Below, one piece after another: positions 26,576-39,146 of a stretch of 64,000 nt of DNA. Position 1 is the first letter of the stretch. Each line of letters begins with the position of its first letter. The stretch is from contig NZ_PDZR01000007.1 in the NCBI RefSeq assembly GCF_002891535.1, forward strand, positions 100,684 to 164,683. Reading direction: 5' to 3'. Both the position numbers and the translations under genes were made by a program. The notes beneath the pieces were generated by a model, which worked only from the letters and a program-made list of their open reading frames with translations, searched no databases and was not told the origin of the DNA. Origin of the DNA: Methylocella silvestris. GTDB lineage: Bacteria; Pseudomonadota; Alphaproteobacteria; Rhizobiales; Beijerinckiaceae.

Positions 26576-27976
26576 TCAAGTCACCGCGAACCAGGTGGCG
26601 AGTCCGGCGCCCTCATACCCGGCGATGAAGGACAGAATGGCCCATTTTCCCGGCGCCTCGGCAATGAAGGCGATCCGCTTGGTTTTCCCCGGGCCTATTA
26701 AAATGTTGTCGCGCCAATAAGGCTCCCAGCCATCGTCGAGATCGTGCAGAAGCCGCGCCTGATGGCCGCGAATATGGATCGACTGGGTCAAATTCGAACG
26801 GTTGACAAGGCCAAGCGACACGGCCGCTCCCCGCTTAACGGTAAACAACGGCTTGTCGGCAAAACCCGCGGCGGGGGCGCCGTTGACGCTAAAGACAAGC
26901 TCCCGCTCGGTGGCCTTGTCGCCCTGCTCTTTTGATGGCTCGATAAGAATGTCGAGCCGCTTGGCGGTCTCCAGCCTGATCCGCGTCGGCAGCAGGGGAT
27001 TGACCGGCAGCGAGGCGATCGGCGCGAGCGCGGCGGGCGTTTGAGCTGATTCTGCCGCCGCATCCGTCTTGAACACGAGGAGATCGCGATCCGGCTCCTT
27101 ATCGCCGCGCAGCACGAGGCGCGCCTCTTTGTCGGCGTCGGGGGGCAGATCGAACATCACGTCGAAACGCGCGCCGGGGCCGACGGGGATCGTTCCTCTG
27201 ACCGGCTCAAAGGCGGAATCGGCCGGCTGGCCGTCGACCGCGAGGATCATCGGCGTGACGCCTTCGAAGGCGATCGACATGATCCGCGCGGCCATGGCGC
27301 TGACGAGCCGCAGCCGCACGCGGGCGCCCCGCGCCATCGTTTCCGTCAGCGGCGTTGGCCGTGAGTTGACGGTCAGAAGCCCACCGCCGCGGCCGGGGCC
27401 GAGCGCCTCTTCCTTCGTGTCGAAGCTTTTGGCGATCGCGCCCTTGTCGTCGAGGCGCCAGTCCGCGATGATCGCCAGCATGTCGCGGTCAACGCGCGGC
27501 GGATCGGTCTCCTCGACGATCAAGGCCCCGTAGAGACCCCGCGAAAACTGCGCGGCGGCGAAGGGGAGATAGCCCGGCCGATAGGCGAATAGCCCGCTGT
27601 CCGGCGGCGTGAAGCGATAGTCAAAACTTTCGCCCGGCCCGACCGGCTTCTGCGTGAGGCCGCCGACGCCGTCCATGGCGTTGGCGATCCGCAATCCCGG
27701 CCACATCAGGCTCATTGGCTGTTCAAGCTTGTTGATGAGGCGGATTTTCAGCTCCTCGCCCTTCTTGCAGCGAAGAAGCGGTCCGGGGACTTCGCCATTG
27801 AAAGCGAAGACAGGCGTTTGCCCGGCGGGTTCGGGCAGCAGCCGCAGCCGGCCGGGAGCAGCCTCCAGCGCGAAAAACCCATCCGCCGCCGGTTCGGCGC
27901 CGGCCGGCAGCTCGATCAGGCTGAGGGCGAGGCCACATCCGATCAGGCGCCGACGGGTGAGAAGGAGTGAAGGCAT
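26576..27976 (-). CDS. Tat-exported multicopper-oxidase-fold protein lacking copper ligands (FtsP/SufI-like)
   Basis: A 466-aa protein with three cupredoxin domains. The twin-arginine signal [21 protein letters not shown] is near the N-terminus. The fold is clear ([30 protein letters not shown]), but where oxidases have HWHG this has [13 protein letters not shown] replaces the YHSH motif, SIHIRGHQ keeps only part of HPxHLHGH, and the last HCHxxxH motif reads [10 protein letters not shown]. Type 1, 2 and 3 copper binding is therefore not expected. E. coli FtsP is a known copper-free member that supports division. The role here is unknown. The ATG 27976 is chosen over a TTG at 28012. Confidence 0.8.
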   Translation of the reverse strand: MPSLLLTRRRLIGCGLALSLIELPAGAEPAADGFFALEAAPGRLRLLPEPAGQTPVFAFNGEVPGPLLRCKKGEELKIRLINKLEQPMSLMWPGLRIANAMDGVGGLTQKPVGPGESFDYRFTPPDSGLFAYRPGYLPFAAAQFSRGLYGALIVEETDPPRVDRDMLAIIADWRLDDKGAIAKSFDTKEEALGPGRGGGLLTVNSRPTPLTETMARGARVRLRLVSAMAARIMSIAFEGVTPMILAVDGQPADSAFEPVRGTIPVGPGARFDVMFDLPPDADKEARLVLRGDKEPDRDLLVFKTDAAAESAQTPAALAPIASLPVNPLLPTRIRLETAKRLDILIEPSKEQGDKATERELVFSVNGAPAAGFADKPLFTVKRGAAVSLGLVNRSNLTQSIHIRGHQARLLHDLDDGWEPYWRDNILIGPGKTKRIAFIAEAPGKWAILSFIAGYEGAGLATWFAVT

Positions 27977-28181
27977 CGCTCGGTTTGTGCGGGACGCTGG
28001 CGGCTTTGGCAAGGGCGCGCCCGATACAGGCCCGCCCGTGCGCCTCCGCGCGCGCCGATTGCCTTATTCGGCGGGGCGGCCTAATTATCTTTTTTTTGCT
28101 GCGCCTGCCGCGCGCGATTGCTATAGACCACACCCGCAGCGGGGAACGGGCTCCGTCCGTTGCTGCGCGAGACAAAAGCGC

Positions 28182-28266
28182 GCGGGCGTGGCGGAACTGG
28201 TAGACGCGCCGGATTTAGGTTCCGGTGGTGAAAATCGTGGGGGTTCGAGTCCCTCCGCCCGCACCA
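28182..28266 (+). tRNA. tRNA-Leu (anticodon TAG)
   Basis: 85 nt with a long variable arm (TGGTGAAAATCGTGGGGG region), as expected for leucine. The acceptor is GCGGGCG with CGCCCGC, the anticodon loop is TTTAGGT, and CCA is encoded. Anticodon UAG reads CUA and other CUN codons. It lies 84 bp upstream of tig. Confidence 0.97.
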
Positions 28267-28350
28267 GATCATCAGATTCAAGGTCACGTCCGCCCCGCCG
28301 ATGCGGATCGAATGAACAAAGACAGGCAAGAGGAAAAGGTTACTCAGAAG

Positions 28351-29742
28351 ATGCAAGTTACGGAAACCCTTTCGCAGGGCCTCAAGCGCGAGTTCCAGGT
28401 GGTGCTTCCCGCGACCGACCTCGCAACTCGCCTCGACAGCCAGCTTGCCGAAATGCGGGCGAAGGCCCGCATCAACGGGTTCCGTCCGGGCAAGGTGCCG
28501 GTCGCCCATCTGAAGCGGCTCTATGGCCGCTCGATCATGGCCGAGGTCGTGCAGGAGGCGGTGAACGAAGCCCATCGCAAGATCATCGAGGATAATGCGC
28601 TGCGTCCCGCCTCGCAGCCGAAGATCGACTTTCCCGGCGAGAAGGACGATCTTGAAAAGGCGTTCGAGGCCAAGGCGGATTTCGCCTTTACCGTCGCCCT
28701 TGAAGTGCTCCCCAAGATCGAGGTCGGCAGTTTCGATGGCGTCGAGATCGAGCGTCTCGTCGCCGCGGTCGGCGAGGACGAGATCGATCTTGTGGTGAAC
28801 CGGCTTGCCGAGCAAAGCCGTCCTTATGCGCCGAAAGAGGGCGAGGGCGTCGCCGCCGAAAAGGGCGACAAGGCGACAATTGATTTTGTCGGAAAGATCG
28901 ACGGTGAGGCGTTCGAAGGCGGTTCGGGCGAGGGCGTCGATCTAGTGCTCGGCAGCGGCAGCTTCATTCCCGGCTTCGAGGAGCAGCTCGAAGGCCTCCC
29001 CCTCGGCGACAGCCGGACGGTGACCGTGACGTTTCCGGATGATTATTCCGCCGCGCATCTCGCCGGAAAGGAAGCGGTCTTTGACGTTACGCTGAAGGCG
29101 CTCGCCGCGCCGGGCGCGACCGTGATCGACGACGATTTCGCCAAAGGCTATGGCCTCGACGATCTCGCCAAGCTGAGGGAGTCGATCAAGGCCAATATCG
29201 AGCGCGATTACGCGGCCGCCTCGCGCCGTAAATGGAAGCGGGCGCTGCTTGATGCGCTCGACGCCAAATACGCCTTCGATCTTCCCGAAGGCCTCGTCGC
29301 CCAGGAATTCGACGCCATCTGGCGCCGCGTCGAGGCCGAGCAGGCCCAGAGCGGACGCAGCTTCGCGGACGAGGGCACGACCGAAGAGGCGGCGCGAGCG
29401 GATTATCGCAAGATCGCCGAGCGACGCGTACGGCTCGGCCTGCTGCTCGCCGACGTCGGCGATGCGGCGGGCGTCAAGGTGGCTGACGAGGAGGTTAACC
29501 AGGCGCTCTTCGAGCGCGCGCGGTCCTTCCCCGGCCAGGAAAAGATGGTGTGGGACTATTATCAGAAGAATCCTTCGGCGCTCGCCGAGTTGAGGGCTCC
29601 GATTTATGAGGAAAAGGTCGTCGACCACATCCTTTCGCTCGTCAAGGTGACCGACAAGACGGTCCCGAAGGAAGAGCTCCTCGCCGCCGATGATGAGGAG
29701 GACGAGGAGGAAGCAGCCGATTCGAGCGCGGCGCTGGTCTGA
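28351..29742 (+). CDS. tig: Trigger factor
   Basis: A 463-aa ribosome-associated chaperone and prolyl isomerase. The N-terminal ribosome-binding domain carries the loop [14 protein letters not shown] (here [10 protein letters not shown]), the FKBP domain starts near 150 ([20 protein letters not shown]), and the C-terminal helical arms follow, ending in an acidic tail ([13 protein letters not shown]). The start is ATG 28351 ([15 protein letters not shown]), with homology beginning at residue 1; upstream frame codons run into the tRNA. It heads the tig-clpP-clpX-lon block. Confidence 0.97.
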   Translation: MQVTETLSQGLKREFQVVLPATDLATRLDSQLAEMRAKARINGFRPGKVPVAHLKRLYGRSIMAEVVQEAVNEAHRKIIEDNALRPASQPKIDFPGEKDDLEKAFEAKADFAFTVALEVLPKIEVGSFDGVEIERLVAAVGEDEIDLVVNRLAEQSRPYAPKEGEGVAAEKGDKATIDFVGKIDGEAFEGGSGEGVDLVLGSGSFIPGFEEQLEGLPLGDSRTVTVTFPDDYSAAHLAGKEAVFDVTLKALAAPGATVIDDDFAKGYGLDDLAKLRESIKANIERDYAAASRRKWKRALLDALDAKYAFDLPEGLVAQEFDAIWRRVEAEQAQSGRSFADEGTTEEAARADYRKIAERRVRLGLLLADVGDAAGVKVADEEVNQALFERARSFPGQEKMVWDYYQKNPSALAELRAPIYEEKVVDHILSLVKVTDKTVPKEELLAADDEEDEEEAADSSAALV

Positions 29743-29921
29743 GCCGGACATATTGGCGAAACAGCGCCGGCTGCTTATGTGATGGCAGCGCGAGCTGAAA
29801 CGCTTCCGCGGCCGGGCAGTCGGGGTTTCGCGCAGGCCTGGCTGTCGTATAGAAACAGGCTCGATATTTGCGAGGAAAAGCGGCGGGCGCTGCGGGCCGC
29901 CGGCGAAGAGGACATTTTTGA

Positions 29922-30569
29922 ATGCGCGACCACGATCCGATCGAAGTTTATAACAGCTACCTGATTCCCCAGGTTATCGAGAACACCAGCCGCGGCGAGC
30001 GGGGCTTCGACATCTATTCGCGCCTGCTGCGGGAGCGGATCATTTTCCTCACCGGCCCGGTCGAGGATCACATGGCGTCGGTCATTATCGCGCAGCTTCT
30101 GTTCCTCGAAGCCGAGAACCCGAAAAAAGAAATTTCGATGTATATCAATTCGCCGGGCGGCGTCGTGACGGCGGGCCTTGCGATCTACGACACGATGCAG
30201 TTCATCCGGCCGAAGGTCTCGACCCTTTGCGTCGGCCAGGCCGCCTCGATGGGCTCGCTGCTGCTTTGCGCCGGCGAAGCCGGTCAGCGGTTTGCGCTCC
30301 CGAACGCGCGAATCATGGTGCACCAGCCGTCCGGCGGCTTTCAGGGTCAGGCATCCGACATCCTGCGTCACGCCGAAGACATCATGAAGGTCAAAAGGCG
30401 TCTTAATGACATCTATGTGAAGCATACTGGACGCGATTACGACACGATCGAGAAAACGCTCGACCGCGATCATTTCATGTCCTCCGATGACGCGAGGGAG
30501 TTCGGCATCGTCGATAGCGTGATTTCACAGCGGCCGGACGAGAGCGCGAGCGAAAGAAAATCTGCCTGA
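29922..30569 (+). CDS. clpP: ATP-dependent Clp protease proteolytic subunit ClpP
   Basis: A 215-aa serine protease that forms the 14-mer barrel fed by ClpX. The catalytic Ser is in [18 protein letters not shown], the His in [10 protein letters not shown] and the Asp in [11 protein letters not shown]. The N-terminal sequence [20 protein letters not shown] fits the start ATG 29922; the homology covers the whole length. It is followed by an unusually long 591-bp gap before clpX. Confidence 0.97.
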   Translation: MRDHDPIEVYNSYLIPQVIENTSRGERGFDIYSRLLRERIIFLTGPVEDHMASVIIAQLLFLEAENPKKEISMYINSPGGVVTAGLAIYDTMQFIRPKVSTLCVGQAASMGSLLLCAGEAGQRFALPNARIMVHQPSGGFQGQASDILRHAEDIMKVKRRLNDIYVKHTGRDYDTIEKTLDRDHFMSSDDAREFGIVDSVISQRPDESASERKSA

Positions 30570-31160
30570 TTTGATGCCCTTACGAGGGCTCTGAGAGGAT
30601 AGATCGGCTTTTTCGACTGAATCTTTGTTCAACCCGCCGATCGGACGCGATTTTGGGAATTTCGCCGCGGACCGGGCCTCGCGCCCGGCCGTGGCGCGCT
30701 CCGGTCGCTCCGGCTGGCCGACCCCCTCCTTGTGCGCCGCAAGCGCTGTCGCCAAGCACTCTCGCCAAACGCCCCGCAAGATCGCAAGCGACTTAAGATG
30801 ATTGCGACGGGTTGCGGATGGCGCGGTTATTGCTACCTTAGCTTTTGGCCGTCATTTTGTTCGGCAGCCGACCAAAGACTTGGCTCAAAGCGAATTCGGG
30901 TGTTTTGCGTCGCGCGTCGTTTTGACGCGAGGATGGTGGGCATAGCGTCAGGGGCCGTAAACCCTTGCTTCTATGACCGGAACATGATTGCATTTCGTTT
31001 CGGGTCGCAGTTGAGGGAGAACGAGGCCAAAAAGGAGAGACGGCGGTTCGTGTGCGCGCCCGCCGCGCCAGAGGAGCGCCCGGATGATCCGGCGGCGCCG
31101 GCGTCCTAAACAAGCAAGATCGGGAATCGCACATGATCCCGGTCGCACTGGAGACTATCC
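30570..31160. other. Long clpP-clpX intergenic region without a recognised gene
   Basis: 591 bp. A weak stem GCCCT-TACG-AGGGC lies just after clpP (near 30580) without a T-tract. A 125-codon frame at 30732-31109 has no plausible domain, and its composition shifts along its length. No clear promoter was found, although clpX must be expressed from here or by read-through. Confidence 0.5.
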
Positions 31161-32426
31161 ATGACCAAAGTTGGCGGCGGCGACGCGAAAAACACGCTCT
31201 ACTGCTCGTTTTGCGGCAAGAGCCAGCATGAGGTCCGCAAACTGATTGCCGGCCCGACCGTGTTCATCTGCGATGAATGCGTCGAGCTCTGCATGGATAT
31301 CATCCGCGAAGAGAACAAATCCTCCCTCGTCAAGAGCCGCGACGGGATCCCGACGCCGAGGGAGATCTGCAAAGTCCTCGATGATTATGTGATTGGCCAG
31401 CCGCAGGCCAAGCGCGTCCTGTCGGTCGCCGTGCACAATCATTACAAGCGGCTGAACCACGCGACGAAGCACAATGACGTCGAGCTGGCGAAGTCGAACA
31501 TTCTGTTGATCGGACCGACGGGCTCGGGCAAGACGCTGCTGGCGCAGACCCTCGCGCGCATCCTCGACGTGCCCTTCACCATGGCCGACGCCACGACGCT
31601 GACCGAGGCGGGCTACGTCGGCGAGGATGTCGAGAACATTATCCTGAAACTGCTTCAGGCCTCCGACTATAATGTCGAGCGGGCGCAGCGCGGCATTGTC
31701 TACATCGACGAGATCGACAAGATCTCGCGCAAATCCGACAATCCCTCGATCACGCGCGACGTCTCGGGCGAAGGCGTGCAGCAGGCGCTGCTCAAGATCA
31801 TGGAAGGCACGGTCGCCTCCGTGCCGCCGCAGGGCGGGCGCAAGCATCCGCAGCAGGAATTCCTGCAGGTCGACACAACCAACATCCTGTTCATCTGCGG
31901 CGGCGCCTTTGCAGGGCTGGAAAAGATCATTTCGATGCGCGGCAAGGGCACGTCGATCGGCTTTGCCGCGGCCGTCCAGGCCCCGGACGACAGGCGTACG
32001 GGCGAAATCTTCCGAAAGGTCGAGCCCGAGGATCTGCTGAAATTCGGCCTCATCCCCGAGTTCGTCGGCCGTCTGCCGGTGATCGCGACGCTTGAGGATC
32101 TTGACGAAGAGGCGCTGAAGAAGATCCTGACCGAGCCGAAGAACGCTCTGGTCAAGCAGTATCAGCGTCTGTTCGAGATGGAGAACACGGAACTCAGCTT
32201 CCAGGACGAGGCGCTGAACGTCGTCGCCAAGAAGGCGATCGAACGGCGCACGGGCGCGCGCGGCCTGCGCTCCATCATGGAGAGCATCCTGCTTGACACG
32301 ATGTTTGATTTGCCCGGCCTTGACAGCGTCGAGCAGGTGGTCATCGGGCCCGATGTGGTCGAGGGCAAATCGCGCCCCCTCTACATCTATGCTGAACGCA
32401 ACGAAAAGAGCGGCACAAGCGCCTGA
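31161..32426 (+). CDS. clpX: ATP-dependent Clp protease ATP-binding subunit ClpX
   Basis: A 421-aa AAA+ unfoldase. The N-terminal zinc-binding domain has [17 protein letters not shown] and CDECVELC. Walker A is [18 protein letters not shown] and Walker [11 protein letters not shown]; the pore loop GYVGEDVE and the ClpP-contact loop [10 protein letters not shown] region are present. It delivers substrates to the ClpP encoded upstream. Confidence 0.98.
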   Translation: MTKVGGGDAKNTLYCSFCGKSQHEVRKLIAGPTVFICDECVELCMDIIREENKSSLVKSRDGIPTPREICKVLDDYVIGQPQAKRVLSVAVHNHYKRLNHATKHNDVELAKSNILLIGPTGSGKTLLAQTLARILDVPFTMADATTLTEAGYVGEDVENIILKLLQASDYNVERAQRGIVYIDEIDKISRKSDNPSITRDVSGEGVQQALLKIMEGTVASVPPQGGRKHPQQEFLQVDTTNILFICGGAFAGLEKIISMRGKGTSIGFAAAVQAPDDRRTGEIFRKVEPEDLLKFGLIPEFVGRLPVIATLEDLDEEALKKILTEPKNALVKQYQRLFEMENTELSFQDEALNVVAKKAIERRTGARGLRSIMESILLDTMFDLPGLDSVEQVVIGPDVVEGKSRPLYIYAERNEKSGTSA

Positions 32427-32592
32427 CGACGACAAGGCTGCGGGTCGAGAGCGTCCTGTTGGAAGAGCCAAGGCTTTTCGGCTCGGCACGCTTCCGGCCG
32501 GGGGCGTAAAGGACGAAGGGCGGATTTGCGCCCTTTCGCCATCCGTCCCTTCGCCGGTCGGCGGGCTCGCCGCCTGCAGCAGGCGTGGCCGG

Positions 32593-32623
32593 CGCTTGAA
32601 TCCGCAGGCGCTCATGTCCATCT
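32593..32623 (+). promoter_or_regulatory. Candidate RpoH (sigma-32) heat-shock promoter of lon
   Basis: CGCTTGAA (32593-32600), a 17-bp spacer and CCATCT (32618-32623), close to the alphaproteobacterial RpoH pattern CNCTTGAA-N16/17-CCANNT. It lies 110 bp before the lon ATG. The rest of the 32427-32732 gap shows no gene. Confidence 0.45.
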
Positions 32624-32732
32624 GGTTTTAGAATAATTGCTTCACGCCAAAAGGCCGAAGCCGAAATAGCCCTGATGCAGTCGGAAGAGCCGGCGCGTGC
32701 GAGCTGGATCGCGTTTCGAGTTAGGACACATA

Positions 32733-35150
<2,418 letters not shown>

Positions 35151-35172
35151 AGCGGGACGGCAGGAAAGCTTG

Positions 35173-35207
35173 AAAGGGGCCGCGAGCCGATCGCGGCCCC
35201 TTTCTTT
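35173..35207 (+). terminator. Intrinsic terminator of lon
   Basis: A perfect 13-bp stem AAAGGGGCCGCGA/TCGCGGCCCCTTT with loop GCCGA, then CTTTC. The stem is very stable but the T-tract is short. It lies 23 bp after the lon stop. Confidence 0.8.
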
Positions 35208-35281
35208 CGGCCGCCGCATGGAAAACGCCCGCCCGGTCTCGCGTTGACCGGAACCGCTGGCCGTGCGATTGCGTGCCGGCC

Positions 35282-35357
35282 GGGCGGTTAGCTCAGTTGG
35301 TAGAGCATCTCGTTTACACCGAGAGGGTCGGCGGTTCGAGCCCGTCACCGCCCACCA
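35282..35357 (+). tRNA. tRNA-Val (anticodon TAC)
   Basis: 76 nt with encoded CCA. The acceptor is GGGCGGT with ACCGCCC, the anticodon stem CTCGT/ACGAG-type encloses loop TTTACAC, and the T-arm is GGTTCGAGCC. Anticodon UAC reads GUA and other GUN codons. It is the second of three valine tRNA genes in the window. Confidence 0.97.
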
Positions 35358-35526
35358 GCGCTTCCGTCGCCGACATCTTTTCGCCGCCGCCCGAACTCGG
35401 CCGAAGTCCGACTGCGAGCGCCGCGTTCGCATCATTTTTTGTGCAGCCCTGCTCACAATATCGGCGCGCCAAACTTGAGCTTCGCGCGCAAAATCAACGG
35501 ACTGTCTCGCAACTGAGGGGTTTGCG

Positions 35527-36876
35527 ATGGCCGCCGTCCATCCAGTCGATGAAGTCTTGCCGCCGCCGCGCCTGTTCGCGCTCGGCCTGCAGCATGTTCT
35601 GGTCATGTACGCCAATGCGGTCGCCGTGCCGCTCATCCTCGGCGGCGCCCTGAAGCTGCCGAAAGATCAGATCGCCATGCTGATCAATGCGGATCTGTTT
35701 GCTTGCGGCATCGCGACGCTGGTGCAGACCATCGGCATTGGCCCGTTCGGCATCAGGCTGCCCGTGATCATGGGGGTCACCGCCGTCTCGATCTCACCGA
35801 TGCTGGCCATGGCGGCGATGCCCGGCGTCGGCCTTACCGGCATCTATGGCGCGGTGATCGTCGGCGGCCTGTTCGGCCTCGCCGTCACGCCTTTCGTCAA
35901 ATATGTGCTGCCTTTTTTTCCGGCGGTCGTCACCGGCACGATCATCACCATGATTGGCGTCGTATTGACGCGGGTCGGGGTAAACTGGGCGGGCGGCGGC
36001 GCCAATGCGGCGGATTTCGGCGCGCCCGGCTATCTTCTCGTCGCCGCGCTGGTGCTCGGCGTTATCCTGATCGTGATCCGCTTCGCCAGCGGCTTTCTCG
36101 CCAACGCCGCAGTGCTGATCGGCGTGACAGTCGGCTATCTGACGACGATCGCGCTGGGCTGGACCGATTTTTCCGGCATCCACGAGGAGCCATGGCTCCG
36201 GGTCGTCCTGCCGTTGCAATTCGGCCTGCCGACCTTCCATCTCATCCCGTGCCTGACCATGTGCCTCGTCATGACGATCGTCTTCATCGAAGCGACGGGC
36301 ATGTTTCTGGCTCTTGGCGCCATGACCGGACGCGAGGTTGGCGCAAACGACATCAAGCGCGGCCTGCGCGCCGACGCCCTCGGCACCATTATCGGCGGCG
36401 TCTTCAACACTTTTCCCTATGTGTCCTATTCGCAGAATATCGGCCTTGTCGCCGTGACCGGCGTATTCAGCCGCTGGGTCTGTGTCACCGGCGGCTGCAT
36501 CATGCTCGCGCTCGGCCTGATCCCCAAGCTGGCGTTCATCGTCGCCTCGGTGCCGCAATGCGTGCTGGGCGGGGCCGGCTTCATCATGTTCGGCATGGTT
36601 GCGGCGACCGGCGTGAAGATCCTGAAGAGCGTCGATTATGTTGCGGCGCCGCGCAGCACGCTGGTCATCGCCATTTCGATCGGCTTCGGCCTGATCCCGA
36701 TCGTGTCGCCGAATTTTTTCCACATCATGCCGCCCGAGCTGCGTCCGATTTTCGGCGACGGCATCATTTTGACTTCGATCGCGGCGGTGTTCCTCAACGC
36801 GATCTTCAACCGCACGACGCGGGAAGCGGCCACCGAGGACGCCGTGCTTGCGGCACAAGGCGCGAGCCACATCTGA
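35527..36876 (+). CDS. NCS2-family nucleobase (uracil/xanthine/urate) permease
   Basis: A 449-aa membrane transporter with about 12-14 helices. Family marks: the helix 1 QH motif in ALGLQHVLVMYANAVAVPLI, GTIITMIGVVLTRVG, and the signature region FPYVSYSQNIGLVAVTGVFSRWV (Q-N in place of the Q/E/P-N-x-G-x-x-x-x-T motif, here QNIGLVAVTG). The xanthine/urate branch fits better than the uracil branch, but the substrate is not certain. It stands alone between two tRNA genes. The frame in a different phase over most of it is a shadow. Confidence 0.92.
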   Translation: MAAVHPVDEVLPPPRLFALGLQHVLVMYANAVAVPLILGGALKLPKDQIAMLINADLFACGIATLVQTIGIGPFGIRLPVIMGVTAVSISPMLAMAAMPGVGLTGIYGAVIVGGLFGLAVTPFVKYVLPFFPAVVTGTIITMIGVVLTRVGVNWAGGGANAADFGAPGYLLVAALVLGVILIVIRFASGFLANAAVLIGVTVGYLTTIALGWTDFSGIHEEPWLRVVLPLQFGLPTFHLIPCLTMCLVMTIVFIEATGMFLALGAMTGREVGANDIKRGLRADALGTIIGGVFNTFPYVSYSQNIGLVAVTGVFSRWVCVTGGCIMLALGLIPKLAFIVASVPQCVLGGAGFIMFGMVAATGVKILKSVDYVAAPRSTLVIAISIGFGLIPIVSPNFFHIMPPELRPIFGDGIILTSIAAVFLNAIFNRTTREAATEDAVLAAQGASHI

Positions 36877-37000
36877 GCCTCTTTGCGCCACGCGGCGCAG
36901 TCTCTTGGCGCGGCGCCCGCGTCATCACGCTTGACTTGCGCGCGCGCCTATCCTATCCGGCTCCTCTCCGGTCCGCGCGGCGCTTCGCGCTTGCGGCTGC

Positions 37001-37077
<77 letters not shown>

Positions 37078-37362
37078 TTCGGCCGCCGACGATGCGGCTC
37101 AGGGCCGCGCCTGACGATCGGAATCACGAGCTTTCGTCCCGCTCAATGGGCGGTACGACTTTGGTCGCGGCTTCGCCTCCTGCGACAAATTCGCCTCTGC
37201 TGATGCAGGTTTAGGCATTCGCGCGCGGCCGAGCTTTAGAAGCGTTTAAAACATCATCTTGCGCTGCGATTGGCGCTGGGCTACGCATCGCTCGAACGTT
37301 GCAGCAGGATCCCAACCGGCGCGCTGTTCCCTTGGCCCGCCTTGAAGCGTCAGAGCTTGCCC

Positions 37363-37728
37363 ATGCCGAGCCTTCTCGATCAATATCTTCCGCTCGTCGT
37401 CTTTATGGCGATCGCCGCTGTTATTTCCGGCGCTCTCCTCGTCGCCCCTTTTCTCGTCGCCTTCAAGGCGCCCGACAGCGAGAAGCTGTCCGCCTATGAA
37501 TGCGGCTTCAACGCTTTCGACGACGCCCGCATGCAGTTCGACGTGCGCTTCTACCTAGTCGCGCTGCTGTTCATCATCTTCGATCTTGAGGTCGCTTTTC
37601 TGTTTCCATGGGCCGTGGCGTTTCATCAGGTCGGAGTTTTCGGATTCTGGGCGATGATGCTGTTCCTCGGCATCCTGACCGTCGGCTTTGTATATGAATG
37701 GAAGAAGGGCGCTCTCGAATGGGATTGA
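37363..37728 (+). CDS. nuoA: NADH-quinone oxidoreductase subunit A
   Basis: A 121-aa membrane subunit of complex I with three helices. Family motif [32 protein letters not shown] region is present, including the conserved E-C-G. The start is ATG 37363 ([11 protein letters not shown]); the frame extends upstream to 37270 without similarity. It opens the nuoA-N operon, about 285 bp after tRNA-Asp; no convincing promoter was seen in that gap. It overlaps nuoB by 10 bp. Confidence 0.96.
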   Translation: MPSLLDQYLPLVVFMAIAAVISGALLVAPFLVAFKAPDSEKLSAYECGFNAFDDARMQFDVRFYLVALLFIIFDLEVAFLFPWAVAFHQVGVFGFWAMMLFLGILTVGFVYEWKKGALEWD

Positions 37729-38282
37729 CCCCCGCGCCGCAGGAAGGCCTTGTGATCAGCCCGACGACCGACCGGCCGCTCGCCGCCAACGATCCCTATT
37801 TCCTGTCGATCAACGACAAGCTTGCCGACAAGGGCTTTCTCGTCACTTCGACGGACGAGCTCATCAACTGGGCCCGCACCGGCTCGCTGATGTGGATGAC
37901 CTTTGGCCTTGCTTGCTGCGCCGTTGAAATGATGCAGGCTTCGATGCCGCGTTACGACGTCGAGCGCTTCGGCTTCGCGCCGCGCGGCTCGCCGCGCCAG
38001 TCGGACGTCATGATCGTCGCCGGGACGTTGACCAACAAGATGGCCCCCGCGCTGCGCAAGGTCTACGACCAGATGCCCGAGCCGCGCTATGTGATCTCGA
38101 TGGGATCCTGCGCCAACGGCGGCGGCTATTATCACTATTCCTATTCCGTCGTGCGCGGTTGCGACCGCATCGTGCCGGTCGACATCTATGTCCCCGGCTG
38201 CCCGCCTTCGGCGGAAGCGCTGCTCTACGGAATTCTCCTTTTGCAGAAGAAAATCCGCCGCACCGGCACGATCGAACGATAG
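37719..38282 (+). CDS. nuoB: NADH-quinone oxidoreductase subunit B
   Basis: A 187-aa peripheral-arm subunit carrying cluster N2, the last Fe-S centre before quinone. Ligands seen: tandem Cys in [11 protein letters not shown], Cys in [12 protein letters not shown], and [14 protein letters not shown]. The start is ATG 37719, overlapping the nuoA stop. Confidence 0.97.
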   Translation: MGLTPAPQEGLVISPTTDRPLAANDPYFLSINDKLADKGFLVTSTDELINWARTGSLMWMTFGLACCAVEMMQASMPRYDVERFGFAPRGSPRQSDVMIVAGTLTNKMAPALRKVYDQMPEPRYVISMGSCANGGGYYHYSYSVVRGCDRIVPVDIYVPGCPPSAEALLYGILLLQKKIRRTGTIER

Positions 38283-38310
38283 GCCGGCCGCCTGCGTCGG
38301 GCAGGGCTCG

Positions 38311-38406
38311 ATGCGGATCGCGGCAAAGAACCAGGGCGGGCGGCAGCGCTCTCTGGGCTGGATCGAGCTGCTGGCCGCGCCGGACCATGTTCGCGTCAAT
38401 GCATGA
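38311..38406 (+). CDS. Possible 31-aa microprotein between nuoB and nuoC
   Basis: ATG 38311 to TGA 38404-38406. The product has a basic start (MRIAAKNQGGRQR) and a hydrophobic end (SLGWIELLAAPDHVRVNA). It occupies much of the 201-bp nuoB-nuoC gap. No homologue is known to me, and the reading frame could be chance. Confidence 0.25.
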   Translation: MRIAAKNQGGRQRSLGWIELLAAPDHVRVNA

Positions 38407-38421
38407 GCTGCGCATTGACGC
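38393..38421 (+). other. Stem-loop in the nuoB-nuoC gap
   Basis: A perfect 10-bp inverted repeat GCGTCAATGC/GCATTGACGC with a 9-nt loop. No T-tract follows, so termination is unlikely. It could be an mRNA processing or stability element separating nuoAB from nuoC-N. Confidence 0.5.
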
Positions 38422-38483
38422 TAAAGCTTGAGAAGCGGGGCGATCGCGACCTCCGCTTTGGTGGTTGACGCCGAAAGGTTGAG

Positions 38484-39098
38484 ATGGACGAGGATCTGAA
38501 ACAGTTCGCGGAAACGCTCTCGGCCGCGCTGCGTGGTTGGGTCGAGGACGCCAGCCTCGCCTACGGCGAGCTGACCCTTACCGTTCGGGCGGACTGCCTC
38601 GTCGAGACCGTGACCTTCCTGCGCGACGACCCGTCCTGCCTGTTTGTCTGCTTCATCGATCTGACCGCCGTCGATTATCCCGTCCGCGAAAAACGCTTTG
38701 ACGTCGTGACGCATTTGCTCTCGCCAAAGCATAATCGCCGCATCCGCGTCAAAGTCGCCGCCGATGAGCAGACGCCGGTTGCCTCGCTGAGCGGCCTTTA
38801 TCCCGCCGCCAATTGGTTCGAGCGCGAAGCCTATGATCTGTTCGGCGTCTACTTTTCCGGCCATCCCGATTTGCGCCGCCTGCTCACCGACTATGGCTTC
38901 GACGGCCATCCGCTGCGCAAGGATTTCCCGATGACGGGCTATGTCGAGGTCCGCTACGACGACGAGGAAAAGCGCGTCCTCTACGAGCCGGTGGAGCTGG
39001 CGCAGGAGTTCCGCAACTTCGATTTCTTGTCGCCATGGGAAGGCGCGGTCGACTATGTCCTGCCGGGCGACGAAAAAGCCAAACGCAACCCGATTTGA
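38484..39098 (+). CDS. nuoC: NADH-quinone oxidoreductase subunit C
   Basis: A 204-aa subunit (30-kDa type), separate from nuoD as usual in alphaproteobacteria. The family signature is [20 protein letters not shown] followed by [20 protein letters not shown]. The start ATG 38484 follows GAAAGG. Confidence 0.97.
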   Translation: MDEDLKQFAETLSAALRGWVEDASLAYGELTLTVRADCLVETVTFLRDDPSCLFVCFIDLTAVDYPVREKRFDVVTHLLSPKHNRRIRVKVAADEQTPVASLSGLYPAANWFEREAYDLFGVYFSGHPDLRRLLTDYGFDGHPLRKDFPMTGYVEVRYDDEEKRVLYEPVELAQEFRNFDFLSPWEGAVDYVLPGDEKAKRNPI

Positions 39099-39146
39099 GT
39101 TGACCGCAGCCCTCTCGCTCCCAAACGCCCCGCGAAAAAAAAGCCC

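Noticed and set aside
29779..29964. 61-codon frame just upstream of clpP
   Set aside because: It overlaps the clpP start in another frame, has no plausible ribosome site and no recognisable domain.
30732..31109. 125-codon frame in the clpP-clpX gap
   Set aside because: Composition changes along the frame, no domain or signal, and the opposite strand is equally open.
31155..32621. 488-codon frame antisense to clpX, and a 600-codon frame antisense to lon (32721-34523)
   Set aside because: Both are shadows of highly conserved AAA+ genes; their products are low-complexity, rich in Arg, Asp, His and Leu.
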